From Clostridium sp. D33t1_170424_F3 (GTDB taxonomy: Bacteria; Bacillota; Clostridia; Oscillospirales; Acutalibacteraceae): a stretch of 34,532 nt of DNA. Under the pieces are notes generated by a model. The model was not told the DNA's origin. It searched no databases and saw only the letters and a list, made by a program, of their open reading frames with translations. Positions 1 through 8,199 of this stretch are shown piece after piece. Numbering within the stretch: the first letter of the stretch is position 1; each line of letters starts with the position of its first letter. A program made the position numbers and the translations under genes. The DNA lies in assembly GCF_015667585.1 (NCBI RefSeq), contig NZ_JADPEG010000025.1, positions 1 through 34,532 of the forward strand, given 5' to 3'.

Positions 1-128
1 GCCGCCTCTCCACCTAAAACTCAATATTTCCTACCAGGGCTCTTTTTTGTACTGTCCGCACAACCTAGGGCAGTTCAAAATCCTCTTCGCACAGCCTCTT
101 CTATTTTGCAGCAACCGCTGCTATTTCG

Positions 129-3100
129 TTATTCAATCACAATAATTTCATGCAGTTCCGGAGCGACGCCGTCCCACACAATCTGGAGTTCCACAATATC
201 GCCCTCCGGCAGACGGTCGAACACGTTGAAGCTCTGCGTCAGCGCGCCGATCTCTACAAAGTTCTGCTGGCCCGCCAAACGCGCAAGCACACGCGCGTTG
301 GATAGCGTGTTGGGGCTCTGCTGAACATTGATCTGCCGCAGGCTCTTACCGTCGGACAGACGATACAGCAGCACGCCGTTGTCCGCCTTGGAGCTGTCCG
401 GCAGGTATGTTGTGCTCAGATCACCGTCCGTCAGGTTGGACGCCGCATGGCCCTGCTTCTCAATCGGCTCGCTGACAAAGGTCGGGTTGTTCTCCGATGG
501 GATATACGCCCCGCCGTTGAGGACGATCTCATTCAAGCGCACCCATTTGTCGCTCGGGCCGGGGCCGGAGGTCAGGCTGACCTTCAGGTAGCGGGCATCC
601 TTGTCAATGCCGGTCTGCGTCAGCGTATTATAGGAAACTTCGTGCACCGGGAATACATCCTGCAACGTAACGTCCGTCCTGCCGTCGCCGATGGTCAGTA
701 TTTTTTCCCAGTTGGCGTTGTCCAAAGAGACGTATACGTCCGCGTTGCGCGGGAAGTCCCATTCACTGTCGCTCAGGACAAACTTGAGGGAATCCAGATG
801 GATCACCTGGCCCAGATCGTAGGTGAAATAGCGGCCGTTTGCCTGACTCCCCTTGAACTGCGTCTGCGTGGTCCAATCGCCGTCAAACAGGTTTTTCGCA
901 TCGCCGCCAATAGAACCGATGGTATTGGCCGCCAGGGAAATCGGCGCAATTTCGTTGGATGTGACCGTCAGCGCATCCAAACTGCATGTAACTGCTTCCG
1001 TCCCGCGGTTGATCAGCCGGATATAGCGCGCGGGCTGCGGACTTGCGGAATCAAACGCGCTCCACTCCCTGGTATTCATGGAGGTTTCCAGCGTCAGCTG
1101 TTCCGTGCCCTCCCCTGTTGCGGCAACGGAAGAGAGGTCGCGGATTCTGGGAAGCTTCATTCCCACATATTCGCCCGCCGCCAGAGTGGCGTTCCCGCCG
1201 GAAAGCGTTGCGGTATCCGTCGTGACTTCCGGCTTCCAGTCTTTGAGGGCTTCCACGTTGGTGTAAACGCCGCTGCTGGTATCCTTCTGCGTCACCTCAA
1301 AGGTACGGAACGCCGGCCATTTCGGGTTGTCTTCATTGTCGGCCTTGAGCGCGCCGTCCTGAATAAAGCGGATGTATTTTGCGGTGATATCCAGATTGCT
1401 GAGCTGGATATTGGTCTGATAGGGACCATAAGTCTGGCCGTTGTTCAGATCGGTCCAGGTTTGTCCATCCATGGAATACTGGAATTTGCCATAATAGAAC
1501 GCATCCTGCTGCTTTCCGTTGGTGCCCTGCACCACGCGCACGCCGGTGATCTGCGCGGGTTTGCTGAACTGCAGGCCGACATAGTCGCCCCGCTGGACAT
1601 ACCGTCCCATCCACGCATGGGTGCTGTCATTGCCGTCCACAATGTTATTCAGGCTGCCTTCATAGATATTTTGAGCGGTAAAATTAGTGTACAGGCTGGA
1701 TTTTACGGTATCCCCTTCCACAGGCGCAACAATTGCCTTGACCGGATCGGACAACTGCTGCGACAAGGTGGTTGCAAAGGGAATCAACCGTTTTGAGCCG
1801 GCCTCTACCAGCTGAATGGCGTCCTTGTTTTTCACGGGGAAGGCCTTGGAACGCGCAAACTGCGCGGTTCCCTCCGAGTAATGCGCCCACACCGCGTCGT
1901 TATTGTGTTCTTCCAGCGCGATCGCGGTCTGGATCAGCTCCTTATTGGCCTTGCAGAGCGCCTGCAGAGAGAGACGCCACGGTTCCATTTCGTCTTTCAA
2001 ATCCTCATTTTTTGACTTTTCCGGGAAAGCCTCCGTCGCTTCAATGATCTCGTCAAACTCGGCGATCAACTCGGCGCCGATTTCTTTGATGGATTCGCCC
2101 ACCGCATACTTCGTCTTAAAGGACTCCAGCTTCGGGTTCAGCTCCACGGATTCCGGCAGGCTCAGGCCGTGGGTATTCGGCGTCGGGTCCTGCATATGCT
2201 TCGCCATCGTATGCAGCTCTTCCGCTGCGTCCGGCTCAATGTATTTAAAGCTATCCTCCCAGCTCTTGTCCTTGTTAAACGCGCCGATGTTCCATGTGTA
2301 ATCCGCCACGGCAAAGAGGGCCGTTTTACTGCACTCCGCCTGCTGCATCGGGTTGCTGACAATTCCTTCAAAGCCGGTGACGTTTTTGCCCATCACTTCG
2401 CCCGGTCCCATCAGCAGACGGACCTTATTGATGTCGTTGACCGGCCAGTTCAGCCACATCAGGGCTTCTCTGCCGGTATGCTGTGTAAAGTAGTCAAACG
2501 TTCCCTGGTTGACCCAGCCGCAAACGCCGTCGCCCGTCCAGAAGATGTGTACATCCTCCGGCATGGTACGCCACGTCTGCAGTTCCGAAACGCTGGTCCA
2601 GCCTTTATTATAGCCGGGCGGGCAGAAGAGCAGGTCTTCCATGTCTTCCTTTTCCTTCACCCATTGATCCAGGTCTGTCATCAAACGGACCATATTCGCC
2701 GGGCTGAGTTTGCCGGCGTCGTCGGCCAGCACGCCGAACTGGCGCACGCCCACGTCGTAGAGCTGCTGGAATTTTGTTTTTACCACCTGGAGATCATGTG
2801 CATAATTGTCCCCAAAGTTGATGCCCTGGTTCATAAACGGGTGGATGGTCCAGACAAACCGGCATTTGGAGTCGATGCCCGTCTGCACCATATCCGCGAT
2901 TTCATCCAGCTTTTCCTGCGGATACAGGGTCCGCCACTGCTCATTATGATACAGGTCGTCCTTCGGTGCAAACACATAGGTGGTCATTTTGAACTCGCCG
3001 CCGAACCGCATCAGGGACTTGCGGTCCTCGTTGCTCCAGGGCAGTCCGTAATAGCCCTCGATAAAACCGCGGTACTCCGAATCCGAGTAGTCGCTGACCG

Positions 3101-3629
3101 TCAAATTGCGAATGTTTCGATCCTGCGTCTGCTCCAGAATATGTTTCAGCGTGGTCGCGCCATAAAACGCGGCGTCCGTATCCTTGCCTAAAATGGAAAC
3201 GACGCCGTCCTGCGCGGAGAGGACATACGAATCCATCTTGTCGAACAGCCCCTCTTCCTTCAGGCTGTTCTGCTCCGTGTAGGCGTCCGCAGCGCTGCCG
3301 TCTCCGTTCATGCCGATCAGAAGGGTGCTTCTGCCCTGGACGGGCTGCCCCGCATCCACCGCCTGGATATCCTGCGCGGCAAGCGCCTGCACCGCGCGGT
3401 TCCGGGTAGGCGCGTCGATCCCCTCGCTGCAGATCAGCGTGACTGTATCCGTCAGCTCGAATCCTCCGTCTGCATAGACGACGCTGTGCGGCGTCGGGTA
3501 AAGCTCGTACGTGTCCGTGTTGGCCCGGGGCGGCGACTGATTCTGCGCTGCAAACGCGGTGATCACAACGGAGACCAGCAGCGTCAGACACAGGAACGCT
3601 CCAAGCGATGATTGCCATCTTTTTTTCAT
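129..3629 (-). CDS. Secreted GH84 beta-N-acetylglucosaminidase with discoidin-like modules
   Basis: The product (1166 aa) resembles clostridial NagJ-type O-GlcNAcase/hyaluronidase enzymes, which remove terminal N-acetylglucosamine from glycans outside the cell. Residues 1-28 form a signal peptide (MKKR, then a hydrophobic core ending AFA). Residues 40-180 look like the GH20b-like N-terminal domain and about 185-490 is the GH84 barrel. It carries RGFIEGYYG and the Asp-Asp catalytic pair in GVLADDAGK (D303/D304); GH84 uses neighbouring acidic residues in substrate-assisted catalysis. A helical region follows, then discoidin (F5/8 type C) like modules at about 640-780 and 900-1060, and a weaker one at the C-terminus. 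No LPXTG, dockerin or SLH motif was seen. The ATG at 3629 was chosen over an in-frame ATG at 3785 because the signal peptide starts there, behind a GGAGAA ribosome site. It has its own promoter and lies downstream of a kinase terminator. Confidence 0.93.
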   Translation of the reverse strand: MKKRWQSSLGAFLCLTLLVSVVITAFAAQNQSPPRANTDTYELYPTPHSVVYADGGFELTDTVTLICSEGIDAPTRNRAVQALAAQDIQAVDAGQPVQGRSTLLIGMNGDGSAADAYTEQNSLKEEGLFDKMDSYVLSAQDGVVSILGKDTDAAFYGATTLKHILEQTQDRNIRNLTVSDYSDSEYRGFIEGYYGLPWSNEDRKSLMRFGGEFKMTTYVFAPKDDLYHNEQWRTLYPQEKLDEIADMVQTGIDSKCRFVWTIHPFMNQGINFGDNYAHDLQVVKTKFQQLYDVGVRQFGVLADDAGKLSPANMVRLMTDLDQWVKEKEDMEDLLFCPPGYNKGWTSVSELQTWRTMPEDVHIFWTGDGVCGWVNQGTFDYFTQHTGREALMWLNWPVNDINKVRLLMGPGEVMGKNVTGFEGIVSNPMQQAECSKTALFAVADYTWNIGAFNKDKSWEDSFKYIEPDAAEELHTMAKHMQDPTPNTHGLSLPESVELNPKLESFKTKYAVGESIKEIGAELIAEFDEIIEATEAFPEKSKNEDLKDEMEPWRLSLQALCKANKELIQTAIALEEHNNDAVWAHYSEGTAQFARSKAFPVKNKDAIQLVEAGSKRLIPFATTLSQQLSDPVKAIVAPVEGDTVKSSLYTNFTAQNIYEGSLNNIVDGNDSTHAWMGRYVQRGDYVGLQFSKPAQITGVRVVQGTNGKQQDAFYYGKFQYSMDGQTWTDLNNGQTYGPYQTNIQLSNLDITAKYIRFIQDGALKADNEDNPKWPAFRTFEVTQKDTSSGVYTNVEALKDWKPEVTTDTATLSGGNATLAAGEYVGMKLPRIRDLSSVAATGEGTEQLTLETSMNTREWSAFDSASPQPARYIRLINRGTEAVTCSLDALTVTSNEIAPISLAANTIGSIGGDAKNLFDGDWTTQTQFKGSQANGRYFTYDLGQVIHLDSLKFVLSDSEWDFPRNADVYVSLDNANWEKILTIGDGRTDVTLQDVFPVHEVSYNTLTQTGIDKDARYLKVSLTSGPGPSDKWVRLNEIVLNGGAYIPSENNPTFVSEPIEKQGHAASNLTDGDLSTTYLPDSSKADNGVLLYRLSDGKSLRQINVQQSPNTLSNARVLARLAGQQNFVEIGALTQSFNVFDRLPEGDIVELQIVWDGVAPELHEIIVIE

Positions 3630-3701
3630 GTTTTCTCCTTCTTCCTTCTCAAACTCTTTCCCGGTCATTTCGAACGATACGGGAACCATATGATCAGTTT
3701 T

Positions 3702-3730
3702 ATTGTATAAATTCCCAGAGAGTTTGTCCA
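3702..3730 (-). promoter_or_regulatory. Sigma-A-type promoter for the GH84 gene
   Basis: On the minus strand TGGACA (3725-3730) and TACAAT (3702-3707) are separated by exactly 17 bp, each one base from consensus. This gives a leader of about 65 nt before the ATG at 3629. Confidence 0.65.
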
Positions 3731-3787
3731 TGGATTTTGCGCTATTTTTCCCGCCTGCGATTATTTTTCGAAAACAAGTTTTCACTC

Positions 3788-3831
3788 AAAAAAAAGACGG
3801 GCGATCCGAAGACCCTTCTTCAGATCGTCCG
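3788..3831 (-). terminator. Rho-independent terminator after the histidine kinase
   Basis: An interrupted hairpin (GGGCGATC paired with GATCGTCC, inner GAAGA with TCTTC) is followed on the minus strand by eight T residues. It separates the two-component operon from the downstream GH84 gene. Confidence 0.85.
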
Positions 3832-3850
3832 CCTGTGCAATATGATTGTA

Positions 3851-5650
3851 TTACGCCTGTTTCAGTTCAAACCAAAACAATACGCCTGTACCGGTATTCC
3901 GGACGCCATAGGCCATGCCGTGCAGCTCCAGAATATGCCTGGCAATCGCAAGCCCCAGGCCGGTCCCCCCTTTTGCGCGCTGCCGGGAAGCGTCCGCCTT
4001 GTAAAACACATCCCATATCCGCTCCTGCTGTTCCTCCGGGATCGGCGCGCCTTCGTTTTCCACCTCACAGCGGACGGCATGCCCCGCATGAAGCACACGG
4101 ACAGAGATGATCCCCCCTTCCGGCGTATGGCGTATGGCGTTGGAGAGGAAGTTGGAAAGCGCCTGCGCGATACGGCCCCTGTCCGCCGTTATCTCACAGT
4201 CCGGCTCCGTTTGTAAGGAAATTTGGACTTCCTTCTCCTCCGCGGCGGACCGGTACCGCTCCGCCGCCTCCTGCGCCAGCTCATCCAGAAAAAACGGCTC
4301 CATCCGCAGGCGGAAGGATTCCGACTCCATGCGGGACAGATCGAGCATCTCCAGAATCAGTGCATTCATCCGCTCCGTTTCATCCAGAATGACCGCCAGA
4401 TAATGCGCGCGCTTCTCCTCATGAATGTTCTCCTGCAAACTTTCGCAGTAGCCGTGAATGATACCGAGCGGCGTTTTCAGCTCATGCGCGATGGCGTTGG
4501 TCAGCTCCCGCCGCTGTTTCTCCCGCTCCACCTGCCGGTCATACTCCCCCTGCAGATGATGGGACATCACATTCAGGCTGTTCGCTAGCTCCGCGATCTC
4601 GTCGTCCCGCCCTTTCTCGACCCGGTACTCCACATCCCGCTTGCCGGAGGCCATCTCCAGCGCGGCACGGTTCAGCCCTTCGACCGGCCTAGTGACAAAC
4701 CGGGAGAGCTCGCTGGACAGTACGCGCATCAGGAAACCGGCGGCAATCAGGCCGATCAGGTAGACATACAGCATCTGGCGCACCGCGAGCCAGACCGGGT
4801 GGTAATCCGTTGCATACAGCAGCCGGTACCCATCGCCGTCGCGGTATCCGTCCGCATAATAAGGCTTCGCCACGCCGGACAGCGATAACGCCTCAAATGA
4901 AGTGTCAGGCGGAGAAAACTGTAAAAAACGGTTCAGCTTCTCACGCCCTTTTTGATAGGGCTGCGCCTCATCATAGTATTCCACCCAATGGAGATTTGGC
5001 ATATGAAACACGACGTCGCGGTATTCCCGCAGCTTCAATCCATCCACATGCTCCGGCTGAAAGTCCTTGCGCCAGCTCTCCACGCTGCCAACCCAATCAA
5101 TTTCCAGGCGCTGCGGGATGACGCGGTTCCCATCCGCATAGCCCCACACGGAGTTAACAGTCCCCGTATTATTCCACCGGCCGCCGGGCCCCGCCGTCCT
5201 CGCATGGCTCAGTAAATCGGAAAGCTCCAGCAACCCCATATCATCGTCCAAAAAAAGATATTTGTCCGTCCCATCCTCCGGATCGGAAAAGGAGATGGTT
5301 CCAAACCCGGCGCGTGCGACCGGATGCAGCTTTGTTCCGTCCGACCAGCAGAGCACCGCGTCCGGATAGGCGTTGCGGTAACTTTGTCTCCCGCAAAAGT
5401 CCGCCAGTATTCCGCTCAGCTCCACCTGATCCTCCACGGTGAGCTGGTCCGGGGACTTGCCGTCCACCACCGCGCCAACCTGATGGGACACGTCGCTCCA
5501 ATTCAGCTTCAGGGTCTGTATCAGCTCGCCGCGATGGGACATGGCCAGAATCACTGTGGTAAACAGCATAATCATCAGATAGAAAATGCAGAAATGCATT
5601 GCCGTGCGCCGGTATACGCTGCGGCGCAGCCCGGTCATTTCACTGTACAT
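3851..5650 (-). CDS. Membrane sensor histidine kinase (HAMP-HisKA-HATPase)
   Basis: This 599-residue kinase has a transmembrane segment at about 20-37, a large extracytoplasmic region (about 38-290) that I cannot assign to a known sensor family, and a second membrane segment at about 291-310. A HAMP region follows, then the HisKA dimerisation helix with the phosphorylatable His389 in AIAHELKTPLG. The ATPase has N-box NFLSNAIRHTPEGG, G1 DVFYKADASR and G2 GTGLGLAIA. The ATG at 5650 has a well-placed GGAGG and overlaps the end of the response-regulator gene by 16 bp, which implies translational coupling. It presumably phosphorylates the regulator at 5635-6336. The signal is unknown. The gene order next to GH84 makes glycan or envelope sensing a guess only. 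Confidence 0.93.
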   Translation of the reverse strand: MYSEMTGLRRSVYRRTAMHFCIFYLMIMLFTTVILAMSHRGELIQTLKLNWSDVSHQVGAVVDGKSPDQLTVEDQVELSGILADFCGRQSYRNAYPDAVLCWSDGTKLHPVARAGFGTISFSDPEDGTDKYLFLDDDMGLLELSDLLSHARTAGPGGRWNNTGTVNSVWGYADGNRVIPQRLEIDWVGSVESWRKDFQPEHVDGLKLREYRDVVFHMPNLHWVEYYDEAQPYQKGREKLNRFLQFSPPDTSFEALSLSGVAKPYYADGYRDGDGYRLLYATDYHPVWLAVRQMLYVYLIGLIAAGFLMRVLSSELSRFVTRPVEGLNRAALEMASGKRDVEYRVEKGRDDEIAELANSLNVMSHHLQGEYDRQVEREKQRRELTNAIAHELKTPLGIIHGYCESLQENIHEEKRAHYLAVILDETERMNALILEMLDLSRMESESFRLRMEPFFLDELAQEAAERYRSAAEEKEVQISLQTEPDCEITADRGRIAQALSNFLSNAIRHTPEGGIISVRVLHAGHAVRCEVENEGAPIPEEQQERIWDVFYKADASRQRAKGGTGLGLAIARHILELHGMAYGVRNTGTGVLFWFELKQA

Positions 5651-6336
5651 GCATGCGTTCCTCCTTCCGCCGTGAACGAGTACCCCACCTTAATCACCGT
5701 TTTGATACAGCCCGCCTTTCCGCCCAAAGCGGCGCGCAGCTTCTTGATATGCGTATCCACCACGCGGTCCTCCCCAAAATAATCGAACCCCCACACCTTT
5801 GCCAGCAGTTGTTCCCGTGTCAGCACACAGTCCCGGTTCTCCATCAACACCGCCAGCAGCTCAAACTCCTTCGGCGCGAGGACGCATTCCTTCCCGTCCG
5901 CCAGTACCTTGCGCGTTCTGTAATTGAGCGTGATGCCGCCCATGGAAAGCGCCGCGCCGCCGCGCACCTGCCCTTTGGAGCGCCGGATCAACGACTGCGC
6001 TTTTGCACAGAGCACCGCAAGGGAAAACGGCTTCGTCACATAGTCGTCCGCCCCCAGCTCGTATCCGAAGAGCTTGTCGTCCTCGTCGCTGCGGGCCGTC
6101 AGAAAGACAATAGGCACCTCGCTGGCCTTCCGGATGCGGCGGCAGACAGAAAAGCCGTCCAGTTCCGGCATCATAATATCCAGCAGAACGATGTCGAATT
6201 CCGTCTCTTCCAGCCTTTGCAAAGCCTCCACGCCGTCCCGCGCACCCGTCACCACAAACCCCTTCTCCCCAAAATAATCGGCGATGATTTCCCGCATGCG
6301 CGGTTCGTCTTCCACGATCAACAGCCGGTCTGCCAT
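5635..6336 (-). CDS. OmpR/PhoB-family response regulator
   Basis: The 233-residue protein has a receiver domain (acidic pocket IVEDE, phosphoacceptor D53 in LLDIMMPE, TARSDEDD switch region, K in TKPF) and a C-terminal winged helix with the usual REQLLAKVWG and VDTHIKKLRAAL elements. It is therefore a DNA-binding regulator paired with the overlapping kinase gene. The ATG at 6336 follows a GGGGAG-type ribosome site. Its targets are not shown by the sequence. The nearby GH84 gene is a reasonable candidate, and so is its own promoter. Confidence 0.95.
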   Translation of the reverse strand: MADRLLIVEDEPRMREIIADYFGEKGFVVTGARDGVEALQRLEETEFDIVLLDIMMPELDGFSVCRRIRKASEVPIVFLTARSDEDDKLFGYELGADDYVTKPFSLAVLCAKAQSLIRRSKGQVRGGAALSMGGITLNYRTRKVLADGKECVLAPKEFELLAVLMENRDCVLTREQLLAKVWGFDYFGEDRVVDTHIKKLRAALGGKAGCIKTVIKVGYSFTAEGGTHACTVK

Positions 6337-6402
6337 TGCATTCTCCCCTTTCTATCCTGTATTGTAAACGTGCCGTTTGTCCTCTTTGTGTCCTTTCGGG
6401 TT

Positions 6403-6447
6403 CTTTTATAAAACAGACCGGGCCGCTGTACAAAACAGCAGTCCGGT
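6403..6447 (-). terminator. Terminator of the iron-importer/siroheme operon
   Basis: A 13-bp stem with one mismatch and one G-T pair (6417-6429 with 6435-6447, 5-nt loop) follows the last gene of the operon on the minus strand and is succeeded by CTGTTTTAT. Confidence 0.75.
6405..6433 (-). promoter_or_regulatory. Possible promoter for the response regulator/kinase pair
   Basis: On the minus strand TTGTAC (6428-6433) and TATAAA (6405-6410) are 17 bp apart, about 70 nt upstream of the regulator ATG. The -35 lies inside the terminator hairpin of the preceding operon, so this may be coincidental. A TACAAT-like alternative lies closer to the gene. Confidence 0.35.
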
Positions 6448-6466
6448 CCACCCCAGTCCCTATTTG

Positions 6467-7402
6467 TTATTCCGCGCCCGCGCCGACCGGCTCCGCCAGG
6501 ATATGTTCCTTTTGCCGGAGTATATCGTCCGTGAGCAGCAGCTCCTCCATGCGGTCCATCCCCAACCGCTCCACCATCAGGCCGAAGCGCTCCCGCGGAC
6601 GCCCATAGCGGCGGTATGCTAAAAGGGTTTTCTCCAAAATGTCCATCGCGTCGATGGCGGAATAAATGCCCGGCAGCTCCGACGCCTTGCGGCCTTCCCG
6701 GCCCCAACGCCCGCCGATCACAATTTTGACGCCGTGCGCCTGCGAGCTGAGGCTTTTGAAATAGCAGTTGCGGATACATTTTCCGCAGGCGTTGCAGCGG
6801 TCTTCATCGATGGTGATCTTGCCGTCCACCACCCTGGCGGCGCCGCGCTGGCACCCCTCCTGCACAATGCACTTCTTGCAGCCGCGGCACTTGTCCCAGT
6901 TGACCAACGGCTTGTTCTGCCCGATCAGGCCAAAGTCGTTCAGGTCGGGCTTCATGCAGTTGTTCGGGCAGCCGCCCACCGCGATTTTAAACTTGTGCGG
7001 CAGGGCGACGTCCTTGTAGCCCTCATAAAACCGCTTGTGGATCTGTTTGGCAATCGCCTGCGTATTGATCTGTCCGAAAACGCAGGTGGTTCCTTTGCAC
7101 GCCGTCACCGGGCGCACCTTTGCGCCGGTACCGCCGGTCTCCAGGCCGGCCTGCGCCAGATGCGCCTGCAGGGCGGGAATGTCCTCGTACCTGACCCCGG
7201 ATATCTCCACGGTCAGACGCGTGGTAAACGCCACTGTGCCGCTGCCGAAACGATCCGCCGCCTCTGCAATATTCGCAAGCTGTGCGCCGGACAATGTACC
7301 GTTTTCTGTAATGACGCGGACGTTGAATTCGTCCTCGCTCTCGCGGTTGAACAGGCAGCCCATCGCCTTTACCCGCTTTTTATCCGCTTCTGTAATCTTC
7401 AT
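6467..7402 (-). CDS. Small siroheme/[4Fe-4S] sulfite-nitrite reductase-like protein with two ferredoxin clusters
   Basis: The 311-residue product has the ferredoxin-like half domain (about 10-85) and the siroheme/[4Fe-4S] domain of the nitrite/sulfite reductase family. Cluster cysteines are in ACKGTTCVFG (C102, C107) and GGCPNNCMKP (C145, C149). A bacterial ferredoxin insert follows, with C-x2-C-x2-C-x5-C at 172-184 and C-x2-C-x2-C-x3-C at 203-213. The family reduces sulfite or nitrite with six electrons using siroheme. The short single-chain form with built-in ferredoxin resembles AsrC-like and small clostridial dissimilatory-type proteins. The first cysteine pair is spaced C-x4-C, where NirB and CysI have C-x5-C. 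It is the last gene of the importer operon, 26 nt after the ATPase. No electron-donor subunit lies nearby, so its substrate is open. Confidence 0.85.
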   Translation of the reverse strand: MKITEADKKRVKAMGCLFNRESEDEFNVRVITENGTLSGAQLANIAEAADRFGSGTVAFTTRLTVEISGVRYEDIPALQAHLAQAGLETGGTGAKVRPVTACKGTTCVFGQINTQAIAKQIHKRFYEGYKDVALPHKFKIAVGGCPNNCMKPDLNDFGLIGQNKPLVNWDKCRGCKKCIVQEGCQRGAARVVDGKITIDEDRCNACGKCIRNCYFKSLSSQAHGVKIVIGGRWGREGRKASELPGIYSAIDAMDILEKTLLAYRRYGRPRERFGLMVERLGMDRMEELLLTDDILRQKEHILAEPVGAGAE

Positions 7403-7428
7403 ATTTTCTCTGTCACTTTCCTTCCTGT

Positions 7429-8199
7429 TTATTCCGCCGGGATGTAATACGGCACACCGGCCGCATCGTCCCGCAGAACCTTTGCCTGGATGCCGAACAC
7501 GGTCTTCAGCAGCTCCGGCGTCAAAATGGCCGCGGGCGGCCCGTCCGCAAACACGCCGCGATCCCGCATGACAACGATGCGGTCCGCATAGCGCGCCGCC
7601 TGGTTTAAATCGTGCAGGACCATCACTGTGGTAATGCCCTTCTCCCGGTTCAGCCTTCGCACCAGACGCAAAATATCGTACTGGCAGCCCACGTCCAGAA
7701 AGGTGGTCGGCTCATCCAGCAGCATGATCTCCGGCTCCTGTGCCAGCAGCATCGCGATCCACGCGCGCTGCCGCTCGCCGCCGGAGAGCGTCGCTACCGG
7801 GCGGTCGCCCAGCGCATCCACGCCCACGTCCGCCATGGCGCTGTCCGCCGCCGCAAAATCCTCGGCGGACAGCCGCCCGCCAAAGCCCGCGTAGGGATAC
7901 CGCCCGCAGCAGACCAGCCGCCGCACGGTATAATCCTCCGGCGACTTGACCCCCTGAGAGAGGATCGCCAGCCGCCGCGCCAGTTTTTTGGTATTCTGAT
8001 GATAAATGGACACCCCATCCAGCAGAACGTCCCCCTTCGCCGGGTACAGGCTGCGCGACATCGCTTTTAAAAGCGTCGATTTGCCGCAGCCGTTGCGGCC
8101 GATCACCGCCGTGAGGGACCCCTCTGCAAACGTAAGGGAAACATTTTCAAGGATGTTCCTTGCGCCGTAGCTGATGGAAATATTTTTTACCTGCAACAT
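7429..8199 (-). CDS. Iron/siderophore/cobalamin-class ABC transporter ATPase
   Basis: This 256-residue cytoplasmic ATPase has Walker A GRNGCGKST (34-42), Q-loop LSQG, signature LSGGERQ (138-144), Walker B IMLLDEP followed by TTFLD, and the switch histidine in VLHDLNQ. The DLNQA sequence is typical of the FepC/FhuC/BtuD class that energises metal-chelate uptake. The start ATG lies inside the end of the permease gene (53-nt overlap). The N-terminus MLQVKNISISYG is canonical, so the overlap is likely real. It pairs with the permease and lipoprotein encoded just upstream. The cargo (ferric siderophore, heme or a corrinoid) cannot be decided from sequence. Confidence 0.95.
   Translation of the reverse strand: MLQVKNISISYGARNILENVSLTFAEGSLTAVIGRNGCGKSTLLKAMSRSLYPAKGDVLLDGVSIYHQNTKKLARRLAILSQGVKSPEDYTVRRLVCCGRYPYAGFGGRLSAEDFAAADSAMADVGVDALGDRPVATLSGGERQRAWIAMLLAQEPEIMLLDEPTTFLDVGCQYDILRLVRRLNREKGITTVMVLHDLNQAARYADRIVVMRDRGVFADGPPAAILTPELLKTVFGIQAKVLRDDAAGVPYYIPAE

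Noticed and set aside
108-121. Small hairpin GCAGC-AACC-GCTGC just after the GH84 stop as its terminator
   Set aside because: Only 5 bp, with no T run on the minus strand. The first 128 nt show no convincing terminator.
447-1796. Plus-strand 449-codon frame and others across the GH84 gene
   Set aside because: A shadow of the GH84 frame with no ribosome site. The translation is Arg/His-rich and unlike a real protein.
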